A stretch of 7,001 nt of DNA from Frankiales bacterium. Its GTDB lineage: Bacteria; Actinomycetota; Actinomycetes; Mycobacteriales; SCTD01. The stretch covers positions 1 through 7,001 of the forward strand of contig JAOPVD010000299.1 of assembly GCA_025966295.1 (NCBI GenBank), read 5' to 3'. Below are positions 1 through 7,001 of this stretch, one piece after another (within the stretch, counting starts at the first letter, position 1; each line of letters begins with the position of its first letter). A program made the position numbers and the translations under genes. The notes beneath the pieces are model-generated. The model did no database searches. It saw only the letters and a list, made by a program, of their open reading frames with translations, and was not told the DNA's origin.

Positions 1-155
1 GGGGCGCTGGCGCCGGTGCCGGTCACCGGGGCGAGCTGGCCACCCTCCCCAGCCGGGGCAGCGGGGCGGGTGGCGGCGCGGCTGGTGCAGCCCGCGAGGC
101 TGCCGGCGAGCAGGGCCGCGCCGAGCAGGAGTGCGGTCTTGGTGTGCTGCGGCAC
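1..155 (-). CDS. Lipoprotein, N-terminal part (runs off left edge)
   Basis: Reading leftwards from a GTG at 155-153, the first 23 residues form a lipoprotein signal peptide: a short basic start (PQHTK), a hydrophobic core (ALLLGAALLAG) and the lipobox LAGC with Cys23. An AGGAG ribosome site lies on the same strand at 168-164, 8 bases before the GTG, and fixes the start. After the Cys comes a low-complexity linker rich in Ala, Pro, Gly and Thr, typical of actinobacterial exported lipoproteins. The mature domain lies beyond the window, so function cannot be named. The protein should be lipid-anchored on the outer face of the membrane. It is divergent from the MerR-type regulator gene at 313, which makes it a plausible target of that regulator (inference). 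Only 51 codons are visible. Confidence 0.75.
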   Translation of the reverse strand, partial: MPQHTKTALLLGAALLAGSLAGCTSRAATRPAAPAGEGGQLAPVTGTGASA

Positions 156-181
156 CGAGGTGGCTCCTGGAGGGCGCGGGT

Positions 182-239
182 CGTGACCGGGGGCGTCACG
201 TCCTGGAACGAGCGAGGGCCCGCAAGGGTGACGCGGGCC
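182..239. promoter_or_regulatory. Inverted repeats in divergent intergenic region
   Basis: The 157-bp space between the lipoprotein start and the regulator start holds two perfect inverted repeats. CGTGAC at 182-187 pairs with GTCACG at 195-200 across 7 bases. GGCCCGC at 217-223 pairs with GCGGGCC at 233-239 across 9 bases. They could be operators shared by the two divergent genes, or stems in the lipoprotein leader. No clear promoter for the lipoprotein gene was found. At this G+C, short GC-only arms can occur by chance, so the GTGAC-containing repeat is the better candidate. Confidence 0.35.
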
Positions 240-270
240 ACCCGATCGTAGGGGTTCGTCCGGATTGTCT

Positions 271-306
271 GGACCGGTTGTGGGGTCCCAGCCCGCGTTC
301 CATCCT
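271..306 (+). promoter_or_regulatory. Candidate promoter and operator of MerR-type gene, possibly leaderless
   Basis: TTGTGG at 278-283 and CATCCT at 301-306 are separated by 17 bases and resemble weak -35 and -10 boxes. The -10 ends 6 bases before the GTG at 313, so the mRNA would start at or next to the start codon. That fits the lack of any Shine-Dalgarno sequence there; leaderless mRNAs are common in actinobacteria. The -35 lies inside an imperfect palindrome, GGACC at 271-275 and GGTCC at 284-288, which could be an autoregulatory site. This is inference from position and weak matches only. Confidence 0.3.
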
Positions 307-312
307 TCGTCT

Positions 313-1263
313 GTGAGCGACGAGCGGACGGGTCCACGCCTCACGGTGGCGGCCGTCGCGCACCGGCTCGGGATCGCTCCCGGCACGTTGCGCACCTGGG
401 ACCGCCGCTACGGCCTCGGGCCCAGTGAGCACACCAGCGGCGCGCACCGCCGCTACGGCCCGGCCGACCTGGCCCGGCTCGAGACCATGCGCCGCCTGGT
501 GCTCGAGGGCGTTGCCCCCGGCGAGGCCGCCCGGGTCGCCCTCGAGGGCGGGTACGCCGCCGGCAGTGGTGAGCGCAGTGGTGAGCGCCAGTTCCCGGAC
601 CGGCACGGCGCCCTGCCGCAGCGGGCGTCCCCGGGCGGCCGGGTGCTGCCGCTGCCAGGCGCCGACGAGGTGGTCCGCGGGCTGGGCCGGGCGGCGATGT
701 CCCTGGACAGCGATGCGGTGCTCGCGGCCCTGCAGCGGCAGCTGGAGCGGCACGGGGTGCTGCGCACCTGGGAGGCCGTGGTGGTGCCGGTCCTCGTGGC
801 CGTGGGCGCGCGCTGGCAGAGCACCGGCGAGGGCGTCGAGGTCGAGCACCTGCTGGCGGAGTGCGTCGGCACCGCGCTGCGCCGGCAGGCACCGCCGGCC
901 GGGCCGACGCCACGCCCGGTGCTGCTCGCCTGCGCCCCCGACGAGCTGCACGTCCTGCCGCTGCACGCCCTCGCCGCCGGGCTCGCCCAGGCCGGGTACG
1001 GCTGCCGGGTGCTGGGGGCGGCTGTCCCGGCGGACGCGCTGCAGGCGGCGGTGCGGCGTACCGGCCCGGCGGCGCTGTTCGTGTGGTCGCAGCGGCCGGA
1101 GACGGCCGACCCCGCGCTCCTGGAGGCGCTGCCGCTGACCCGGCCGCCGACCACGGTGGTGGTGGGCGGTCCCGGCTGGCCGCCGAGCCTGCCGGCGCGG
1201 GTGGTCCGCGCCGGCGGCCTCGGCGCGGCGCTCGACCTGGTTGGGCAGGCGCTGCACGGCTAA
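313..1263 (+). CDS. MerR-family regulator with cobalamin-binding domain (CarH/LitR type)
   Basis: The 316-residue protein has three parts. Residues 10-78 are a MerR-type winged helix with the WDRRYGL...HRRYGPADL pattern seen in CarH/LitR. Residues 118-192 match the helical cap of B12 photoreceptors: Trp168, nine residues, then Glu178-His179, the W-x9-EH motif. Residues 200-316 form a B12-binding Rossmann-like domain with E211-L-H213, where His213 would be the lower cobalt ligand, plus Ser259 and a GG pair at 285-286. In CarH, adenosylcobalamin promotes tetramer binding to DNA and light releases it. Two departures are visible: the Gly of ExHxxG is Pro216, and the residue after the cap Trp, a His in Thermus CarH, is Gln169. 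The GTG at 313 was chosen because homology begins shortly after; in-frame starts at 265 and 280 also lack ribosome sites. It likely shares a transcript with the next gene, 18 bases on. Light sensing is inferred. Confidence 0.82.
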   Translation: MSDERTGPRLTVAAVAHRLGIAPGTLRTWDRRYGLGPSEHTSGAHRRYGPADLARLETMRRLVLEGVAPGEAARVALEGGYAAGSGERSGERQFPDRHGALPQRASPGGRVLPLPGADEVVRGLGRAAMSLDSDAVLAALQRQLERHGVLRTWEAVVVPVLVAVGARWQSTGEGVEVEHLLAECVGTALRRQAPPAGPTPRPVLLACAPDELHVLPLHALAAGLAQAGYGCRVLGAAVPADALQAAVRRTGPAALFVWSQRPETADPALLEALPLTRPPTTVVVGGPGWPPSLPARVVRAGGLGAALDLVGQALHG

Positions 1264-1281
1264 CCCAGTAGCGTCCGGAGC

Positions 1282-2199
1282 GTGACGCACCCCGATCTGC
1301 CGTCGCTGCTGGCCAGCGGCGAGCACGCCACGTTCCACGGCAAGCCCGCGGCTGCCGTCGGGGCCCTCGAGCAGGCGGTCGTGCTCGCGCAGAGCCAGGG
1401 CCTGGTCGCGGAGGTGGCCGCGGCCGCCTGGCTGCTGGGCGTCGCCCTCGGTGCCGGCGGCCGGTACGGCGGTGCGCTGACCGTGCTGTCCCCGCTGGTG
1501 GACGCGGGCAGCGCGGAGGGGGCCGCCCCGGAGCAGCGGCTGTTCGGGGCGCTGTCCGGCGCCACGATCGCCAGCATCCACCGCCAGCTCGGGCGGCACG
1601 CCATCGCCCGCGAGGCCGACCTGGGGGCGCTCGACCTCACCGACGGCGCCGGCGAGGCCGCCTTCGACGCCCTGCTCGGCCTGGCCTCGGACGCGGTCGG
1701 GCTGGACGACGCCGACGAGGCCGCGCAGCGGCTGCTGCAGGCCGAGGCGGTGCTGCCGGGGCACGGCGACGAGTGGTGGCGGCAGCGGGTGCGGCTGGGC
1801 TGGGCACGGGCCGAGGTGGCGATGCTGGACGGCCGCAGCGAGGAGGCCGCCGCCCTCGCCGCCGAGGCGGTGCAGCGCGCGGAGGACAACCGGGCCCCCC
1901 GGCACGTCGCCAAGGGGCTGCTGCTGCTCGGGCTGGCGCAGGTCTCCAGTGGCGACGACGACGCGGTGGGCTCGCTGCGCCGGTCGGCCACCTTCGCCGA
2001 GTCGCTGGGGTGCGTGCCCCTGGTCTGGCCGTCCCGGGCCCTGCTCGGCGCGCTGATCGCGGAGACCGACCGGGCGGAGAGCGACAAGAGCCTGGGGGCG
2101 GCCCGCTCCGCGGTGCTCACGATCGCCGGTGACCTGCCTCCCGGGGTGCGCAGCGAGTGGCTGGCCCGCCCCGACATCACGGCCCTGCTGGAGGGCTGA
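1282..2199 (+). CDS. TPR-like alpha-helical protein of unknown function
   Basis: This is a 305-residue soluble protein with no signal peptide or membrane segment. Almost the whole chain is Ala/Leu-rich amphipathic helix. Repeating helix pairs such as HGKPAAAVGALEQAVVLA (residues 19-36) and DGRSEEAAALAAEAVQRA (183-200) have the spacing of tetratricopeptide repeats, but the repeats are degenerate and I do not recognise a named family. TPR folds normally serve as protein-protein scaffolds. The GTG start is 18 bases after the cobalamin-type regulator's stop. GGAG at 1277-1280 is only one base from the GTG, too close for normal use, so translation may be coupled to the gene upstream. The shared transcript suggests a partner or downstream effector of that regulator (inference). 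A hairpin follows the stop codon. The reading frame is sound; the function is unknown. Confidence 0.75.
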   Translation: MTHPDLPSLLASGEHATFHGKPAAAVGALEQAVVLAQSQGLVAEVAAAAWLLGVALGAGGRYGGALTVLSPLVDAGSAEGAAPEQRLFGALSGATIASIHRQLGRHAIAREADLGALDLTDGAGEAAFDALLGLASDAVGLDDADEAAQRLLQAEAVLPGHGDEWWRQRVRLGWARAEVAMLDGRSEEAAALAAEAVQRAEDNRAPRHVAKGLLLLGLAQVSSGDDDAVGSLRRSATFAESLGCVPLVWPSRALLGALIAETDRAESDKSLGAARSAVLTIAGDLPPGVRSEWLARPDITALLEG

Positions 2200-2216
2200 G
2201 CGGGCGTCACCCGCTC
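2198..2216 (+). terminator. Hairpin at end of the regulator-TPR unit
   Basis: GAGCGGG at 2198-2204 pairs perfectly with CCCGCTC at 2210-2216 around a 5-base loop, starting inside the TGA stop codon. A G-rich stretch, not a T run, follows. Actinobacterial terminators often lack the T run, so this may end the upstream transcript. It overlaps the first BldM-like palindrome (2207-2222), so the symmetry could serve DNA binding instead. Confidence 0.4.
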
Positions 2217-2222
2217 GGGGGA
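2207..2222. promoter_or_regulatory. BldM-type operator candidate, site 1
   Basis: TCACCCGCTCGGGGGA is a 16-bp palindrome with two central free bases and one broken symmetric pair (G at 2219 where A at 2209 or C at 2210 needs its mate; the right arm reads CGGGGGA instead of CGGGTGA). It differs at that one position from TCACCCG-NN-CGGGTGA, the BldM homodimer site as I recall it from Streptomyces. It begins 7 bases after the TPR gene stop and lies 22 bp from a second copy. Confidence 0.55.
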
Positions 2223-2228
2223 CCGTCG

Positions 2229-2244
2229 TCACCCGTCCGGGTGG
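2229..2244. promoter_or_regulatory. BldM-type operator candidate, site 2
   Basis: TCACCCGTCCGGGTGG matches the same 16-bp palindrome with only the last base off (G for A). The offset from site 1 is 22 bp, about two helical turns, so two dimers would sit on one face of the DNA. It ends 99 bases before the GTG of the kinase gene whose overlapping partner encodes the BldM-like protein, which suggests autoregulation. The two sites share the 9-mer CGTCACCCG (2205-2213 and 2227-2235). Confidence 0.6.
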
Positions 2245-2343
2245 GTGGTGTGGTGTGGTCCTCCCGGGCCATCGCGAGGTCCGTCCTGCAGTTCTGGCCC
2301 GTTTCTGCCGATGAGAGCAGCAACAGCCTGTGGGAGGAGAGCC

Positions 2344-3251
2344 GTGGCACTGCAGGGACCGTCGATGTCCGTCGCCGACCCGTGCGTGGCGCTCGCCCGC
2401 TTCGCCGGCCAGGTCGCGGAGGGCGCCGGCCTGTCGGCCGCCCTCGAGGCGCTCGTCGACGGCCTCGGGCTGTCCACCGCGGTGCTGCGCTCTGCCAGCG
2501 GGGAGCTGCTCGGCGTCGCCGGCGAGGTCCTGCACGCGGTTCCCCTGATGCGGGCCCGCGGCGAGAGCGCCCCCAGCGTGGAGCTGCCCGTGCGGGGCCG
2601 CCCCGGGGCCGCCATCGGCACGCTCACCGTCACCGGCGCCCGGCCGTCCCAGCTGCCCGCCCTGCGGGCCGCCGCGGCCGTGCTGGGCCTGGCGCTGTTC
2701 CCGACCCCGAGCGCCGTGGACCTGCTCGCCGCCGCCGAGCAGGACCACGACGAGCTCGCGGACGCCCTCCACGACGGGGCGGTGCAGTCCCTGGTCGTCG
2801 CCCGCTACGCCGCCGACGCGGCGGTGCGGGGCGGCGACGCCAGCGCCGCCCGTGACGCCGTACAGGGGGCCCTGGTCGAGCTGCGCCGGCACCTGTGGGC
2901 GCTGCGGCCGCGCGGCGGCAACAGCCTCGTCGAGGCGCTCGGCCAGCTGTCCGGGCAGCGCGTCGAGGCCGGCCGTCCGGCGCTCCGTGTGGTCGCCGGC
3001 GCCGACCTGCACGGCACCCCGGCCGTGACCGCCTTCCGGCTCGTCCAGGCCGTGGCCGGCGGCGAGGGCACCCTGCGCGTCGGGCTCCACGCCGAGGGCG
3101 ACGCCGTCGTCCTCGACGTCGTCGGCGGCGGTGCCCTGCCCGCCCCCGAGCGGTGGGCCCGCCGGGCCCAGGCCCTCGGCGGCGACCTCTCGTCCTCCGC
3201 GGGCCGCCTCCGGCTCGTGCTCCCCCTCACCACCGACGCAAGGACTGCGCC

Positions 3252-3255
<4 letters not shown>
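2344..3255 (+). CDS. Soluble NarL-type sensor histidine kinase with degenerate ATPase domain
   Basis: This 303-residue protein has no membrane segment or signal peptide. Residues about 15-122 look like a small GAF-type sensory fold. Residues 127-190 are a HisKA_3 dimerisation and phospho-acceptor helix pair with the H box ALHDGAVQSL: His143 is the acceptor, and Asp144-x3-Gln148 is the DxxxQ motif used by NarX-type phosphatases. The ATPase part (about 220-296) is abnormal. The usual N box (QEALxNAxRH) is shortened to RLVQAVAGGEGTL with no Asn, the D box DxGxG reads VVGGG, and only ALGGDLSSS and the terminal strand remain. ATP use is therefore doubtful; it may act as a phosphatase or a conformational partner (inference). 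The GTG at 2344 was chosen for GGAGG at 2333-2337; an in-frame ATG at 2365 is possible. Its stop overlaps the next start as ATGA. Confidence 0.8.
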
Positions 3256-5466
<2,211 letters not shown>

Positions 5467-5467
<1 letters not shown>

Positions 5468-6633
5468 TGGCAGACGTTGAGATCGGCATCGGCAAGTCGG
5501 GCCGTCGGGCCTACGGGTTCGACGACATCGCGATCGTCCCGAGCCGCCGCACCCGCGACCCCGAGGACGTGTCGCTGGCCTGGGACATCGACGCCTACCG
5601 CTTCGAGCTGCCGCTGATGGCCAGCCCGATGGACGGCGTCGTCTCGCCGGACGTCGCGGTGGCCCTCGGCCGGCTCGGTGGTCTCGGCGTCCTCGACCTC
5701 GAGGGCCTCTGGACCCGGTACGACGACCCGGAGCCGCTCCTGCAGGAGATCTCCGAGCTGCCGTCCGACCGGGCCGTCGAGCGGATGCGCCAGATCTACA
5801 GCAAGCCGATCGAGGCCGACCTCATCGCCGCCCGGGTCAAGCAGGTCCGCGACGCCGGCGTGACCGTTGCCGCGTCGCTGACCCCGCAGCGCACCGTGCA
5901 GTTTGCCCAGACCGTCATCGACGCCGGCGTCGACCTGTTCGTCATCCAGGGCACCGTGGTGTCCGCCGAGCACGTCTCGACCCGCAACGAGCCGCTGAAC
6001 CTCAAGCGCTTCATCGCCGAGCTGGACGTACCGGTCATCGTCGGTGGCTGCGCGACCTACCAGTCGGCGCTGCACCTGATGCGCACCGGCGCCGCCGGCA
6101 TCCTGGTGGGCGTCGGGCCGGGGCAGGCCAACACCACCCGCGCGATCCTGGGCATCGGCGTGCCGATGGCGACCTCGATCGCGGACGCCGCAGGCGCCCG
6201 CCGCGACTACCTCGACGAGTCGGGCGGCCGCTACGTGCACGTGATCGCCGACGGCGGGATGCGCACCGGCGGCGACGTCGCCAAGGCCATCGCCATGGGC
6301 GCCGACGCCGTGATGATGGGCAGCGCCCTCGCCCGCGCCACCGAGGCCCCGGGCCGCGGCTGGCACTGGGGGCACGCCTCCCACCACCCGGTGCTGCCGC
6401 GCGGCACCCGGGTCCGGACCGAGCCGGTGGGCACCCTCGAGGAGATCCTCACCGGCCCGGCCAACACCGACGACGGCGCCACGAACATCTTCGGCGGCCT
6501 GCGCCGGGCCATGGCGATGACCGGCTACTCCTCGATCAAGGAGTTCCAGAAGGTCGAGGTCATGGTCGCCCCGGCGCTGCGGACCGAGGGCAAGGACCTC
6601 CAGCGCGCACAGGGGCTGGGCACCTTCGCCTAG
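5467..6633 (+). CDS. guaB3: GuaB3 family IMP dehydrogenase-related protein
   Basis: The 388-residue protein is a TIM-barrel homologue of IMPDH without CBS domains, the layout of the actinobacterial GuaB3 family. N-terminal AYGFDDIAIVPSRRTR (15-30), VIQGTVVSAEH (159-169), MRTGAAGILVGVGPG (205-219) and YVHVIADGGMRTGGD (256-270) are family signatures. At the position of the IMPDH catalytic Cys (GPGSICTTR in GuaB) this protein reads GPGQANTTR, giving Asn222. The ordinary IMPDH or GMP reductase thio-imidate chemistry therefore cannot occur. From memory, mycobacterial and Streptomyces GuaB3 also lack the Cys. A regulatory or nucleotide-binding role beside GuaB is possible (inference); cyanobacterial GuaB3 is reported as a GMP reductase but keeps the Cys. 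The ATG lies inside the guaB stop (TGATG), with no strong ribosome site, implying coupling and matched dosage. Two hairpins follow the gene. Confidence 0.93.
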
Positions 6634-6659
6634 GGGTCTGTCGCCTACCGGACACCTCC

Positions 6660-6700
6660 CTTCCGCCGCTGGCCCGCGTGTGGCCAAATGTCGGCGGAAG
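6660..6700 (+). terminator. Nested hairpin after guaB3
   Basis: CTTCCGCCG at 6660-6668 pairs perfectly with CGGCGGAAG at 6692-6700 (9 bp). Inside, TGGCC at 6670-6674 pairs with GGCCA at 6682-6686 around a 7-base loop. It lies 26 bases after the guaB3 stop. A T-poor stretch follows, so it is either a terminator without a T run or an mRNA-stabilising 3' stem. Confidence 0.5.
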
Positions 6701-6761
6701 TGCTGCGGGGGCGGCGCTTCTGAAGGGCGGGACGTCGGTCGGGGGGCCACGCTCGCCACGT

Positions 6762-6797
6762 CGAGGGCGTCGCACCGGGCTTGGTGCGACGCCCTCG
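6762..6797 (+). terminator. Strong 15-bp hairpin, likely terminator
   Basis: CGAGGGCGTCGCACC at 6762-6776 pairs perfectly with GGTGCGACGCCCTCG at 6783-6797, with the loop GGGCTT. This is the strongest stem in the window. It lies 128 bases past guaB3 and 105 bases before the next start, so it probably ends guaB-guaB3 transcription on the plus strand. It has no T run. Being symmetric it could also act on minus-strand transcripts. Confidence 0.65.
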
Positions 6798-6902
6798 CGC
6801 TGTGCGGCGACGGCGGCCGGTTTCGTGGTCCCGGCAGGAGATGGGGCCGGCACGGCGAACTCCGAGGGGCTGCACCGAACCCCAGCCCCCGTGGAGACCC
6901 GC
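6798..6902 (+). promoter_or_regulatory. Structured leader before exported-protein gene
   Basis: This 105-base stretch has no convincing reading frame. Potential stems are CCGGC 6831-6835 with GCCGG 6846-6850, and GGGGCTG 6866-6872 with CAGCCCC 6883-6889. The latter ends three bases before the ribosome site GGAG (6893-6896). A promoter was not recognised. The rest of the 6634-6902 gap holds the two hairpins listed separately and no gene that I can see. Confidence 0.3.
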
Positions 6903-7001
6903 ATGGTCGTCTCAGCCCTGTCCCGCCGCGCCCTCGCGACCGTCCTCGCCGCGGGTCTCGCCGCCGGCGGCCTGGTGGTCGCCGGCGCGGCCGCCGCGGC
7001 C
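6903..7001 (+). CDS. Exported protein, N-terminal signal peptide only (runs off right edge)
   Basis: The ATG at 6903 follows GGAG at 6893-6896 with 6-base spacing. The 33 visible codons give a short n-region, MVVSALSRR, with an Arg pair, then an unbroken hydrophobic stretch, ALATVLAAGLAAGGLVVAGAAAAA, as in a Sec signal peptide. No lipobox Cys is reached before the window ends. The twin Arg lacks the S/T-RR-x-F-L-K pattern of Tat substrates. The mature protein is not visible, so no function can be given. It has its own leader after the guaB3 terminators and is probably a separate transcription unit. An N-terminal membrane anchor is the main alternative. Confidence 0.7.
   Translation, partial: MVVSALSRRALATVLAAGLAAGGLVVAGAAAAA

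Noticed and set aside
265..312. Upstream starts for the MerR-type protein at TTG 265 or GTG 280
   Set aside because: The extra residues show no family similarity, overlap the candidate promoter and have no ribosome site. GTG 313 fits better, though not decisively.
2288..2314. GCCGATGA at 2307-2314 as a WhiG/FliA-type -10 box for the kinase-regulator operon
   Set aside because: It is close to GCCGATAA, but the expected TAAA about 15 bases upstream is absent (GCAG), so the match is probably chance.
2245..2343. Longer N-terminus for the kinase-like protein from GTG 2245 or ATG 2311
   Set aside because: Neither start has a ribosome site and the added residues look like translated leader. GTG 2344 has GGAGG with 6-base spacing.
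196..3090. Very long open frame on the minus strand opposite the MerR-type, TPR-like and kinase genes
   Set aside because: High G+C produces long antisense frames. The translation is Gly/Arg/Gln-rich with no recognisable domain, while the plus strand has well-supported protein families and ribosome sites.

Overview
The window looks like chromosomal DNA from a high-G+C actinobacterium. G+C is very high by eye, third codon positions are almost all G or C, GTG starts are common, and one gene strongly resembles the Streptomyces developmental regulator BldM. A BldM-like gene next to guaB and guaB3 recalls, from memory, the Streptomyces bldM-guaB-guaB3 neighbourhood. A Geodermatophilaceae/Frankia-type relative is a guess, not shown by the sequence.

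Layout from left to right. (1) A partial lipoprotein gene runs leftwards off the edge (1-155, minus). (2) A 157-bp divergent region carries several inverted repeats. (3) A two-gene rightward unit encodes a MerR-type regulator with a cobalamin-binding module of the CarH/LitR photoreceptor kind (313-1263) and an alpha-helical, TPR-like protein of unknown role (1282-2199). (4) A 144-bp gap carries two tandem 16-bp palindromes, 22 bp apart, that resemble the BldM operator. (5) A two-gene unit encodes a soluble NarL-type sensor kinase with a degraded ATPase domain (2344-3255), overlapping by ATGA a BldM-like response regulator (3252-3881). (6) A 71-bp gap holds a hairpin, a candidate -10 box and a foldable leader. 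(7) guaB (3953-5467) overlaps guaB3 (5467-6633) by one base; together they act in guanine nucleotide metabolism. (8) A 269-bp gene-free stretch has two strong hairpins and a structured leader. (9) The first 33 codons of an exported protein (6903-7001) run off the right edge.

The most interesting unit is the middle one. A BldM-type regulator, an orphan in Streptomyces, here has a translationally coupled partner kinase that keeps the phospho-accepting His and the DxxxQ phosphatase motif but appears to have lost the N box and D box needed to bind ATP. The tandem palindromes upstream suggest that the regulator controls its own operon. The adjacent cobalamin-type MerR protein raises the possibility that light or B12 status is read nearby, although nothing in the sequence links it directly to the BldM-like gene.
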